40,175 nucleotides of DNA from JALGWA01 sp964604955 (GTDB lineage Bacteria; Arandabacterota; Arandabacteria; Arandabacterales; JALGWA01), in the NCBI GenBank assembly GCA_964604955.1, contig CAZSBE010000014.1, forward strand, positions 1 to 40,175, given 5' to 3'. The notes under the pieces are model-generated. The model was not told the origin of the DNA, ran no database searches, and was given only the letters and a program-made list of their open reading frames with translations. This document shows, in pieces, positions 24,959 to 34,030 of this stretch. How positions within the stretch are numbered: the first letter of the stretch is position 1; each line of letters starts with the position of its first letter. The position numbers and the translations under genes are program-made.

Positions 24959-24987
24959 TTGACAAAACCGTCGGCCTCTGATATTAT
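24959..24987 (+). promoter_or_regulatory. Near-consensus sigma-70 promoter for a candidate RNA gene
   Basis: TTGACA (24959-24964), exactly 17 bp, then TATTAT (24982-24987). Transcription should start near 24994. No plus-strand gene lies downstream before 26519, and glnS there has its own promoter, so the product is probably an independent RNA. Confidence 0.72.
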
Positions 24988-24993
24988 CTGGAA

Positions 24994-25242
24994 CTGCGAA
25001 AACAGTGTAGGTGCTGCGAGCATGGGGTGACGCGCGAGAGACGCGCGAAAGGAGGCGACCCACCACCCCGCTGTGTTTGCGCCGCATCGGCTGCGGTGTT
25101 TCCCATCCAGGGAGAGACCCGGGCCCATGCAATCCGCCTTGGGCCGGCGCGGAAGTGGCGCCTGGTCCCTGTCGGGGATGACTACGCGAAGCGCGCCGGA
25201 GATGGAATACACGGCCTGATTGACAGGGTCTGGCTTTTTGCA
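24994..25242 (+). ncRNA. Candidate structured non-coding RNA, family unknown
   Basis: About 249 nt lie between a near-consensus promoter and a terminator. Visible stems are GGGGTG/CACCCC (25024-25029, 25064-25069) enclosing CGCGCG-AGAGA-CGCGCG (25031-25047); CCGCA/TGCGG (25082-25096); CGGGCCCA/TGGGCCG (25120-25146, one bulge); and a 12-position stem with one T-T mismatch and two wobbles between 25162-25173 and 25222-25233, followed by CTTTTTG as the terminator. The 5' end (TGCGAAAA, 24995-25002) can pair with TTTTTGCA (25235-25242), closing the molecule, or with 25071-25080 instead. I checked by eye for RNase P, tmRNA, SRP and 6S landmarks and found none. No open frame with a ribosome-binding site fits. 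Confidence 0.55.
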
Positions 25243-25244
25243 TA

Positions 25245-25267
25245 GAGAGAACAGCGCCAGTTCTCTC
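25245..25267 (+). terminator. Hairpin just after the candidate RNA
   Basis: GAGAGAAC (25245-25252) and GTTCTCTC (25260-25267) form a perfect 8-bp stem with a 7-nt loop, three bases after the T-run of the candidate RNA. It may be a second-stage terminator. Its loop (AGCGCC) is complementary to GGCGCT at 25280-25285. Confidence 0.4.
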
Positions 25268-25297
25268 GGCGCCTGATAGGGCGCTGAGGTCGGCAGA

Positions 25298-25321
25298 GGG
25301 AGCGTGCTGATGTCCGCTCCC
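25298..25321. terminator. Hairpin between the candidate RNA and the lipoprotein gene
   Basis: GGGAGCG (25298-25304) and CGCTCCC (25315-25321) form a perfect 7-bp stem with a 10-nt loop. On the plus strand TTTCCCC follows. It ends 16 nt from the stop of the minus-strand lipoprotein gene, so it probably terminates transcripts converging here. Confidence 0.5.
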
Positions 25322-25337
25322 TTTCCCCTACTACCAC

Positions 25338-26309
25338 CTAATCCCTGCCCGTCCGGATAAGGCTGAGTTCCATGTCCCCGGCGCCGCGGCTCAGAGTCTC
25401 CGCAACGCAGACCAGGAACCTCTCATAGCTGTAGACCGGACCCACGTCGGGGACGTAAACGACATTGCCGTAGGTGATGTGCCGTGTGTACCCGAAGGCG
25501 CCGTGCTCGCTACCGTACGTGATCATCCCGAGATCGACCATGTATATGCATTCGAGACCGTTCTCGAACTTGCCCATCTCGGTCTCCACGCCTGTATCCC
25601 CTAGCACCCTGCAATGCGCGGAGATTCCCCCGCCTTCCGATACGGATATCTCGAAGCTGAACTCGCTTCCGGCGCACAGGTCGGCTGTAAGGAACTTCCA
25701 CGCCAGGTCGGTATGGATGTCGCCGTAGGTACCGATGTAGCGGTCGGTCTTCTCCCATGCGCCCCCGTGGATGAGAGTGGGATAGGGCGTGAGCACTATA
25801 TCGGCGGGTACGCCCTTCTCATCGTTGCTTACAGCCCGCAAACCGGACACCCTCTTCGAAACGTAAGCCTCAAGAAAGGCCCGGGTGGAGACCACGTCCC
25901 CCGCTGCGGCAGGTATTTTCTCCGGGAAGTAGGCGGTGTCTCTCAGGGCCTGGGCTGTCGCGCCCGACATTGTTGTTGAGTCGCCGTTGAACCTCATCTT
26001 GTAGTTGCCGATGCGGGTTGTCAGGCCGGGGCCTATGGGATGGAATGCGAGCAGCTCCTCTATCCTGTCCAGCGAGGGCGCCGGGGGGACATCATCCGGA
26101 GAGCCGTAACTGTGGCAGGTATCATCCCAGGTGCGCCAGGTGTACCTGTATTCCCATCCCCTGCCGTCATCGTTGGGCCATACATTCTCCAGCGTGGTCT
26201 CGCATTGGCAGTTCTGCGGCCCGCATGAATCGCTGCCGCAGCCGGACAGCGTGAGGACGATCGCGATGCAGACCACCGCAGGGCCGAAAAACCTGGCATA
26301 AGTTCCCAC
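25338..26309 (-). CDS. Lipoprotein of unknown function
   Basis: A GTG start at 26309 is supported by AGGAGG 7 nt upstream and a lipoprotein signal peptide ending in the lipobox LSGC (residues ~21-24). The 323-residue product then has 'CGSDSCGPQNCQCETT', a cysteine cluster near the anchor that could bind metal or form disulfides, and a mixed alpha/beta body with 'WPNDDGRGWEYRYTWRTWDD' near the front and a beta-rich C-terminal half ('GTYGDIHTDLAWKFLTADL', 'GMGKFENGLECIYMVD'-like strands). I do not recognise the family. It stands alone on the minus strand, upstream of the candidate-RNA region and divergent from glnS. Confidence 0.8.
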   Translation of the reverse strand: MGTYARFFGPAVVCIAIVLTLSGCGSDSCGPQNCQCETTLENVWPNDDGRGWEYRYTWRTWDDTCHSYGSPDDVPPAPSLDRIEELLAFHPIGPGLTTRIGNYKMRFNGDSTTMSGATAQALRDTAYFPEKIPAAAGDVVSTRAFLEAYVSKRVSGLRAVSNDEKGVPADIVLTPYPTLIHGGAWEKTDRYIGTYGDIHTDLAWKFLTADLCAGSEFSFEISVSEGGGISAHCRVLGDTGVETEMGKFENGLECIYMVDLGMITYGSEHGAFGYTRHITYGNVVYVPDVGPVYSYERFLVCVAETLSRGAGDMELSLIRTGRD

Positions 26310-26461
26310 TTCCCTACCTCCTCCTGCTGTCGAGGCCCGCCGCCGGGACGTTCCGGCCGGCAGGGGGCACGGCGATTGTGCATTTCAAGACCTGACCCCT
26401 CCGGAATGTACCATATCGGGGGGCGGCATTCAAGAAACGGGTGTCCCGGCGCACTGTGAGG

Positions 26462-26492
26462 TTGACAATGCCCCGCGGATTGGCCCTATTAT
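26462..26492 (+). promoter_or_regulatory. Sigma-70-like promoter of glnS
   Basis: TTGACA (26462-26467) and TATTAT (26487-26492) are separated by 19 bp, slightly longer than ideal. The position implies a leader of about 20 nt before the ATG at 26519 and excludes the upstream in-frame ATG at 26441. Confidence 0.6.
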
Positions 26493-26518
26493 ACCTAAAG
26501 CAAACAAGGAGCCACGAT

Positions 26519-28213
<1,695 letters not shown>

Positions 28214-28243
28214 CCGGCGCGCCCCGCATCAAACCCGTGGCCG

Positions 28244-28259
28244 GACCCGATTGCGGGTC
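28244..28259 (+). terminator. Hairpin after glnS
   Basis: GACCCG-ATTG-CGGGTC, a perfect 6-bp stem with a 4-nt loop, lies 31 nt after the glnS stop and is followed by TCATTAG. It is a plausible but weak terminator with no real U-tract. Confidence 0.45.
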
Positions 28260-28328
28260 TCATTAGCCCTATAAGTGGGTTACTTTCAATGCATTGGGAC
28301 CGCCCCATCATACGGCCGAATAATTGTA

Positions 28329-28357
28329 TTGACATTGTCTGCATTTAGCGATAGAAT
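28329..28357 (+). promoter_or_regulatory. Near-consensus sigma-70 promoter for a second candidate RNA
   Basis: TTGACA (28329-28334), exactly 17 bp, then TAGAAT (28352-28357). Transcription should start near 28364. The only plus-strand frames downstream are tiny, so the transcript is probably non-coding or encodes a very small peptide. Confidence 0.7.
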
Positions 28358-28363
28358 TCGCCT

Positions 28364-28713
28364 GAAAAACGCAGCATGGCTGCGAGGAGTTGATGAGCTG
28401 TGATGGCAAGGAATGCCGCAGGAGAGTTGCCCGGTAGAGGTGTGGATATACGCGGGCAGCTTATTTCCGGTGTTGTGACGCTCTGAATTGCGACACTCTG
28501 AGAGCGGCCATTCCTGCCCGGGTTCATTCTCCCGGTCCGAAGTCAAAAAGTGAATAGCGAGTCAGGGCTGGCCTTAGCCTCTTGATGAGTGGTTACAGCC
28601 TTCGCGTGCAAAATCGCTGAGTGCGCAGACTGAACTCCCTTCGGCGCTGCGAAGTGTTCCTCGGCTTAGCGAAGTCAAGTATACTCACCTAAGCCCGCCC
28701 TGACTCATTTTTT
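28364..28713 (+). ncRNA. Candidate structured RNA of about 350 nt, family unknown
   Basis: The interval from the promoter start to a T6 run has consecutive structural domains: a CGCAGC-ATG-GCTGCG hairpin (28370-28384); a long hairpin whose base pairs 28405-28419 with 28504-28518 over 14 bp with two bulges; CCGGG/CCCGG (28518-28535); and a final domain closed by GAGTCAGGGC/GCCCTGACTC (28559-28568, 28697-28706), a perfect 10 bp followed by ATTTTTT. The last domain can be extended by the TTAG/CTAA and CTTCGC/GCGAAG pairings. A possible 14-codon frame (MSCDGKECRRRVAR) starts at 28393 after AGGAG. No RNase P, tmRNA or SRP landmark is present. It could also be two RNAs, or one RNA plus a repeat element in 28559-28706. 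Its terminator overlaps the end of the FadL-like gene. Confidence 0.5.
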
Positions 28714-30007
28714 AGAAATTCCAGCCGACCGCCACGCCGAATGAGTTCTGGCTCATTCTCAGGTTGGCTTCCCCACCACCCATCATATCGGGGATGGAGT
28801 TATCGCCCTCGACCGTCCTGTCGAAGGCGTGCATATAGGCGAACGTTATCTCGGTTCCGCGGCCCGCTACAACGGTGGCGCCCAGGGTCAGATGGTGCTC
28901 CACCACGCCGGGTGCGAGCATGTTGAACAGGGTCTCCGACTCGGGAATAGGCTGCGCGCCGTAGTTATACCCGCCCATCAGCGTCACCATCTCCGCGACC
29001 TCATAGGCCAGGCCGAACTTGAAGGCCGTAACGTCCTGCCAGCCGAACCCCGCACCACCGTCTTCGCCCAGCGGCGCCTCGCCGAAGTTGGGAAGCAACG
29101 GGTTGTTGACGGCCTTGATATTGCTGTACCAGATATGCTGGACATCGAACGCCAGCGTCGCCTTGTCATTCGGCCTTACCGCGATACCGCCCGCGAGTGA
29201 CGGGGGGACATCGAAATCGCCCATTTCGGCGAACAGGCCCTGGTACTTCTTGAACCTGCCCATATAGGTGCGGCTCTGGTATACCAGCCCCACGTCAACC
29301 GCCTGGTGGACGCGGCCCATATAGCCCACGGTGATCCCGACTCCCATGGAACTCTCATGGCCGTTATTGGTAACGCTCATCGGGTCGATCGAGTACTTGC
29401 CCACGTAAGTGGTGTCCGACGTCATCACCGTGTCGGCGAAGACCTCGAGGCCAGTGGATTCGAAGGCCTGCCATGCGATGTTGATGCCGAAGCCGATCGA
29501 GTGGTCGGCGTTCACCTTGTATGCGACGTAGGGGACCAGGAACATCTGCATGAGGTCGATGCCAGCGCCCGTCGTTCCGAAGAGCGGAATCGCACTCGTG
29601 TAGGTCGTGTTCATGCCGCCGCGGCCGTAGAGCGCAAACCCTATGGCCAGGTCCTCACGGTACAGGTTGCAGTAGCCGATCTCCGGGATCAAGAAGTTGC
29701 TCTTGTCATTGCCGTCGTATTCGCCGTCCACCATGTCCCCGTAAGCATGCCCGGCGATCTCGCTGCCACGGTCGGGCCTGAAGAGGTCAACACCCAGGTC
29801 GAAACGGCTCCCGAGAAATCCCGGGCCGGCCGGGTTGTTTGCGCCCGACAGCGCGTCCTGCGGCCAGGCGACCGATGCCCCCCCGACGGCCTTGGCCTTG
29901 ATGCCGACGCCGTGAGAGAAATAGCCGTTCGTCGCCGACGCGACGCCCGACAGCGCGACAACGAGTATTGCCGCGAGCCCGAATCTCATAAGCGGGGTAC
30001 TCCTCAT
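28712..30007 (-). CDS. FadL/OmpP1/TodX-family outer-membrane transporter
   Basis: ATG 30007 follows AGGAGGT by 5 nt and begins a signal peptide (MRSTPLMRFGLAAILVVALS, cut after 'GVASA'). The 431-residue mature protein starts 'TNGYFSHGVGIKAKAVGGASVA' when read across residues ~26-47, the FadL-family N-terminal hatch pattern, then 'ALSGANNPAGPGFLGSRFDLG'-like text with the NPAG element, and ends in a barrel strand with terminal Phe ('VAVGWNF'). FadL-type proteins let hydrophobic molecules such as long-chain fatty acids or aromatics cross the outer membrane. It is 51 nt downstream of the FAD/Fe-S oxidoreductase gene on the same strand, so uptake and oxidation of one substrate is a reasonable inference. 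Confidence 0.93.
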   Translation of the reverse strand: MRSTPLMRFGLAAILVVALSGVASATNGYFSHGVGIKAKAVGGASVAWPQDALSGANNPAGPGFLGSRFDLGVDLFRPDRGSEIAGHAYGDMVDGEYDGNDKSNFLIPEIGYCNLYREDLAIGFALYGRGGMNTTYTSAIPLFGTTGAGIDLMQMFLVPYVAYKVNADHSIGFGINIAWQAFESTGLEVFADTVMTSDTTYVGKYSIDPMSVTNNGHESSMGVGITVGYMGRVHQAVDVGLVYQSRTYMGRFKKYQGLFAEMGDFDVPPSLAGGIAVRPNDKATLAFDVQHIWYSNIKAVNNPLLPNFGEAPLGEDGGAGFGWQDVTAFKFGLAYEVAEMVTLMGGYNYGAQPIPESETLFNMLAPGVVEHHLTLGATVVAGRGTEITFAYMHAFDRTVEGDNSIPDMMGGGEANLRMSQNSFGVAVGWNF

Positions 30008-30058
30008 TCCGCACCTCCTGTTTGATGATTGAGGAACCCGTACAGCCGTCATCTATTG

Positions 30059-33000
30059 TCAACCCTGATTCTTCCGCTGAAGGTAGTCGATCATGGGTTG
30101 CGTCACAAGCGGAACCACCTCGTCGATCATATGGGGCATAAGGTTGTCCATCACATGGGGCATAAGCTCCGGCATCTGCTCCCTCATATAATCAGGCATC
30201 GGGATCCGCTGTTCAACCCTTTCCAGCATGACCGGCATGACCTTCGGCATCATCCTGGGAAGAAGCCTGGGGAAGAGCACCGGGAACATGGGTTTCATGA
30301 GCTCCAGCGCGCCCGGTATCCTGCCCATGGTTCTCATCATGCCCCCCATACCCATGGGCATGGCGTCTATGAGTTCGGGCCACATCGTCCCCATGATGTC
30401 CGCGAAGCCGCGGGGCGTCATGAGCTCGATCATCGCCTCGAAAACGGCCCACTGCCGCTTGACCTCCGGGTTGGGGTCGGGGAACTCATAGCCGAGCTTC
30501 GAGGCCGCGAAGTGCGCCAGGTCGACGATCTCAAGGGGGAGCCCCTTCTTATCGGTCGTCACCCGGAACTGGAATTCGCAGCACGGGCACAGGGCGAGCA
30601 CCTTCTCGGCGCCGGCCTCGACGGCCTCGCCGAGACGCACCTCGCCGATATCCGCCGCCACGTCCGGCTCCTTGAGCAGGGTCAGCACGCTGCCGCAGCA
30701 GTGCGCGTCCTCATGGTTGGAACTCATCTCGACGAACTTGACGCCCGGCATGGCCTTGATGACGTCGCGCGGGGCCTCGTAGACCCCCGAGACGCGCCCG
30801 ATGTGACACGAATCGTGCCAGGTTACCGTGGTCGGCTTGTCGCCGTTTTCAGGGAACTTGAACTCGCCCTTCCCTATCTTCTCCGAAAGCACTTCGCTGT
30901 AGTGCTTGCATTCGATGTCGTAATCCATTCCGATCTTCTTGGCCCAGTCGGCATAGACGTGGCGCCACATCATGTCGCAGGCCGGGCACGAAGTTATAAC
31001 CGTCCTGGCTCCGGCTGCTTTCACCGCTCTTATGTTCTGCTTCATTATGTCGACGAAGTCGTCCCACATGCCCGCGACCAGCATGGGCGTGCCGCAGCAG
31101 CTTTCGGCGTTGCCGAGGTATGTGAAATCGACGCCGGCCGAATCCAGGAGCCTGGTGCTCGCCATGCCTATGTCATGTTCCACATAGCTCGCCGTGCAGC
31201 CCGCGAAGTACACCGCGCCGGCCTTGACGCCGGGACCGTGCTTGGCTTTGAGGTCCTCGGGGAACCATACGTCCCTGTCCCTGCGGTAGCCCGCCCAGAT
31301 ATCACCCTCCTTGCGGAGCGCGGCGGCCATCATCTCAAACGGCGGGAAGGTCATGCGCTTGTCTTCATGTATCATCTTTCCCCTCATCTTCATCCAGGAG
31401 GGCTCGATGGGTAGCGACGTCGAACAGCGGCGGTTGCAGAGCTCGCAGGTCGTGCACGATATGAAGGTGTCCACCACGTTCTGGTTCCAGTCCTCGCGGC
31501 CCTCCATGTACTCCCTCAGCCAGTACCACTTGCCGCGGGGGCTCTGGCTCTCCCATCCCCTGCCGTAGAACTGGTCGCACTCCTCGACGCAGTATCCGCA
31601 TTGCGAACAGGCGTAGGCGTACCAGACGACATCGGCCGGAATGCCCCTTACCGTCTTTGAGGGGCGCTCGCCGACGGCCGTCTTTACGATATTGCCGAAG
31701 GGACGGATCAGGGGCTCGAACATCTTCGCGAACCCCAGGGCCATGGCGACCATCTGCCCTCCCAGCACCTTGCCCGGGTTGAAGATGTTCCCGGGGTCCA
31801 CCTTCTTCTTGAACTCCTGAAGCCGCGCCACCCTGTCCCTGCCCAGGACCTCCACGGCGCTCTTGGCGAAGTAGAGCCCGGTCGAATAGGGCCTGCCGCC
31901 ATGCTTCTTGGCTATGTTTACTACGGTTACGACGAGGCCGAAAACGAAGTTATAGGAGAAATCGCGTTCATCACTGGGAATGAACCCCAGGATTACGACT
32001 TCCGGCTTGCCGCCGGCGCCGTTCCGGATGACCACGGCCTCCTTGACGACGGGCTGGTCGATCTTCTCCTCGATTTCCGTCATGACATCGCCAAGCGCCG
32101 AGAGGGGAACGACGACCTCCGCGGGAACCAGGCTGGGGCCGAGACGCTTCACGACCATGAGCTTGTAGCGGTTGTCCCACTCGTGCCGGGCGATCTCGTC
32201 GCTCAGTATCCTGCCCCCGCATTTCTCGAGCATCTTGGGGAGCACGCCGACTATGGCGCCGCGGTCGGCGGCCCGGAATGCGATTGTGATGATATAGGTC
32301 TCCGGAAGCTCGACATGTTTTTCGACCGGGTGGCCCATGTGCTCCATGAGCGGGGCCTTGTTTTTGAACTCCGCCATGCGCGGATTTATGAAGGCGTAAG
32401 ACCAGACCGGGAGATTCTCGCGCACGATGCACTCGGCCAGCTCCTGGACATTGTGCGCGCCGGGGCAGCTCACCGCCACCACTCCCATCTCCTCGAGCGG
32501 CTTGACCATGACCGTGACTTCGGTAATGAAGCCGGTGATTCCCTCGGCGTCCGCGACGAGGTCCAGGTCGTCCCCGGTCATTTCCCTGGCGCTTCCGTCC
32601 GGCAGGACGACGCGGGCGCCCTTGACGTTGTCCCTGAACCAGCCCGATTCGTAGGAACCGATCCCGGCGCCGCCCTGGGCGAGCCAGCCGGCGACCGTAC
32701 TTCCCGGCGCGCTCGTCGGATAGAGCCTGAGGGCCAGGTTGTGTTTCTCGAGTTCCTTTTCGAGCTTCTCCCAGACAATCCCCGCCTGCACGGTGACCGT
32801 GAGGTTGGCGCTGTCCACCTTGACGACCTTGTTCATGTGGAAGAAGTCGACCACGATGCCCTGCCCGATGGGCAACACGCCGCCGTAACCCGAACTCGCC
32901 TTGCCCCGCGGCGTGAGCGGTATCTTGTTGTCGGCGGCCCATCTGACGAGGTCGACCAGCTCCTCCTCCGAGTCGATCAGTACGACCGCCCTCGGAATCG

Positions 33001-33142
33001 TATTGCCGATCAGGGGTCTTACCATCGATGGGATGGACGCAATATCGTGACTGTAGAGTTTTCGTTCGAGTTTGTCGAAGTTGACGCGTTTCCCGAATTT
33101 GCCTTCGAGAAAGGCCATCTGGTCCTTGCTGAGACTGGACAT
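30059..33142 (-). CDS. FAD-linked oxidase fused to Fe-S/CCG domains, with Met/Pro-rich tail
   Basis: The 1027-residue protein has a PCMH-type FAD_binding_4 domain (~50-225, 'PLTPRGKASSGYGG', 'GSTVAGWLAQGG'), a GlcD-like FAD-oxidase C-terminal domain (~230-470), two 4Fe-4S motifs ('CSQCGYCVEEC' at ~510-522 and 'CTTCELCNRRC' near 562), and two CCG domains of HdrB/GlpC type ('CCGTPM' near 680, 'CCGSVLTLL' near 815). Residues ~900-1027 are Met/Pro-rich with a repeated 'MPH.MDNLMPHM' pattern. Such fusions oxidise 2-hydroxyacids or accept electrons from ETF and reduce quinone; substrate cannot be told here. GGGAGGT precedes the ATG. It probably forms an operon with the FadL-type porin. Confidence 0.93.
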   Translation of the reverse strand: MSSLSKDQMAFLEGKFGKRVNFDKLERKLYSHDIASIPSMVRPLIGNTIPRAVVLIDSEEELVDLVRWAADNKIPLTPRGKASSGYGGVLPIGQGIVVDFFHMNKVVKVDSANLTVTVQAGIVWEKLEKELEKHNLALRLYPTSAPGSTVAGWLAQGGAGIGSYESGWFRDNVKGARVVLPDGSAREMTGDDLDLVADAEGITGFITEVTVMVKPLEEMGVVAVSCPGAHNVQELAECIVRENLPVWSYAFINPRMAEFKNKAPLMEHMGHPVEKHVELPETYIITIAFRAADRGAIVGVLPKMLEKCGGRILSDEIARHEWDNRYKLMVVKRLGPSLVPAEVVVPLSALGDVMTEIEEKIDQPVVKEAVVIRNGAGGKPEVVILGFIPSDERDFSYNFVFGLVVTVVNIAKKHGGRPYSTGLYFAKSAVEVLGRDRVARLQEFKKKVDPGNIFNPGKVLGGQMVAMALGFAKMFEPLIRPFGNIVKTAVGERPSKTVRGIPADVVWYAYACSQCGYCVEECDQFYGRGWESQSPRGKWYWLREYMEGREDWNQNVVDTFISCTTCELCNRRCSTSLPIEPSWMKMRGKMIHEDKRMTFPPFEMMAAALRKEGDIWAGYRRDRDVWFPEDLKAKHGPGVKAGAVYFAGCTASYVEHDIGMASTRLLDSAGVDFTYLGNAESCCGTPMLVAGMWDDFVDIMKQNIRAVKAAGARTVITSCPACDMMWRHVYADWAKKIGMDYDIECKHYSEVLSEKIGKGEFKFPENGDKPTTVTWHDSCHIGRVSGVYEAPRDVIKAMPGVKFVEMSSNHEDAHCCGSVLTLLKEPDVAADIGEVRLGEAVEAGAEKVLALCPCCEFQFRVTTDKKGLPLEIVDLAHFAASKLGYEFPDPNPEVKRQWAVFEAMIELMTPRGFADIMGTMWPELIDAMPMGMGGMMRTMGRIPGALELMKPMFPVLFPRLLPRMMPKVMPVMLERVEQRIPMPDYMREQMPELMPHVMDNLMPHMIDEVVPLVTQPMIDYLQRKNQG

Positions 33143-33333
33143 TCCTACCTCCCTGCCCCACTCGCGGAGCTCTCTGCTCTTATGCCGTCAGTGCACATAT
33201 TTATTCCAGTTACCATTTTGATTACTTATTGGCGCGGAAAGATTCAACCAGAATGGTGTCAGTTGCCCCCTTATGTGGCCGCGCCGGGCCCTGTATGCTA
33301 CAATCCGGTCCCGAATCGAAAGGAGGCGACGAG

Positions 33334-33816
33334 ATGGCAAGCAAGGCCGGCATTTTCATAGCAGGGGCAGTGGTGGGCGCGCTGCTCATGGGCGTTTTCG
33401 TATACCTGGCCCTCCCCGGGATGATGCTCAAAGTCCACCGGAGCGCCCTCGATTTCGAGTCGACGGTGACTTCCATAGAGAGCGCCGCGGAGTCCCATGA
33501 ATGGAAAGTCCCCGGGGTGTTCGACATCCAGGCGAGCCTCGCGTCGGCGGGCCATGCCGAAATGACGCGCATGAAGGTCGTCTCGCTCTGCCAGCCACAC
33601 TACGCCTACAGCCTTCTCCAGCATGACGAGAACAAACCCGTCTCGGGCCTCATGCCCTGCAGGGTCGCGGTGTACGAGACCGCAGGAGGCGAGGTCTGCA
33701 TATCTGCGCTCGACACCGGGCGGCTGGGAAACCTGTTCGGCGCCCATGTAGCCGTGGTGCTGGGGACGATCGAGGAGGAGCAGGAGAGGATGTTCTCCCA
33801 TCTCTACGCCGATTGA
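33334..33816 (+). CDS. Membrane-anchored DUF302 protein
   Basis: The ATG at 33334 is preceded by AAGGAGG and gives 160 residues. One membrane helix spans ~5-28 (IFIAGAVVGALLMGVFVYLAL), leaving a DUF302 domain (~38-155) outside, with the typical 'GLMPCRVAVYETAGGEVCISAL' stretch in residues ~105-130. DUF302 proteins are small alpha/beta envelope or cytoplasmic proteins of unknown biochemical role, often beside transporters and redox proteins. An extended -10 (TGCTACAAT, ending 33304) lies 30 nt upstream. Its stop lies at the edge of a 34-bp tandem repeat. Confidence 0.88.
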   Translation: MASKAGIFIAGAVVGALLMGVFVYLALPGMMLKVHRSALDFESTVTSIESAAESHEWKVPGVFDIQASLASAGHAEMTRMKVVSLCQPHYAYSLLQHDENKPVSGLMPCRVAVYETAGGEVCISALDTGRLGNLFGAHVAVVLGTIEEEQERMFSHLYAD

Positions 33817-33962
33817 CGGCCGCGATGCCGGGTTCGCCCCGACCGACTGACCGCTACGGCGCCGGGTTCGCCCCGACCGACTGACCGCTACGGCGCCGGG
33901 TTCGCCCCGACCGGCTGACGGCGGGGACGCCGGGCCCAGGCCGGCTGGCCGCAGCGATGACA
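33811..33962. repeat. 34-bp tandem repeat, about 4.5 copies
   Basis: Units begin at 33827, 33861, 33895 and 33929 with exact 34-bp spacing. Copies 1 and 2 are nearly identical (GCCGGGTTCGCCCCGACC, then GACTGACCGCTACGGC), copy 3 diverges in its second half and copy 4 is degenerate. The last bases of the DUF302 gene (GATTGACGGCCGCGAT, 33811-33826) resemble the unit's second half, so the array seems to have grown out of the gene's 3' end. There are no spacers. The 214-nt interval to the permease gene holds nothing else I can identify. Confidence 0.9.
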
Positions 33963-34030
33963 CGTCCCGGCCACTCACCTCCAGCGGGCAATCTCCGGCC
34001 TGGCGGCGCACGCAGCGGCTGAAAGGCCGG

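Noticed and set aside
24874..25212. Minus-strand open frames over the candidate RNA
   Set aside because: No ribosome-binding site, Arg/Pro/Ser-rich translation, and the structural signals lie on the plus strand.
24994..25242. RNase P, tmRNA, SRP or 6S RNA
   Set aside because: No GAGGAAAGTCC-like core, no tmRNA 5'/3' landmarks, no GGAAGG-type SRP domain IV, and the length exceeds usual 6S RNA. Decided by eye only.
26441..26518. N-terminal extension of glnS from ATG 26441
   Set aside because: The promoter at 26462-26492 lies inside it and the ATG at 26519 has a good ribosome-binding site and the normal protein start.
28518..28535. CCGGGTTCATTCTCCCGG as a T-arm of a tRNA or tmRNA
   Set aside because: The loop lacks the conserved A58, there is no CCA end and no matching acceptor stem.
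31971..33161. A 396-codon open frame on the minus strand
   Set aside because: It overlaps the FAD/Fe-S oxidoreductase in another frame and is Arg/Gly-rich, a frame shadow.
33811..33962. CRISPR array
   Set aside because: The units abut with no spacers and no cas genes are nearby.
33298..34011. A 237-codon minus-strand frame across the DUF302 gene and the tandem repeat
   Set aside because: It is antisense to a recognised gene and uses the repeat as coding sequence; no signal or family is visible.
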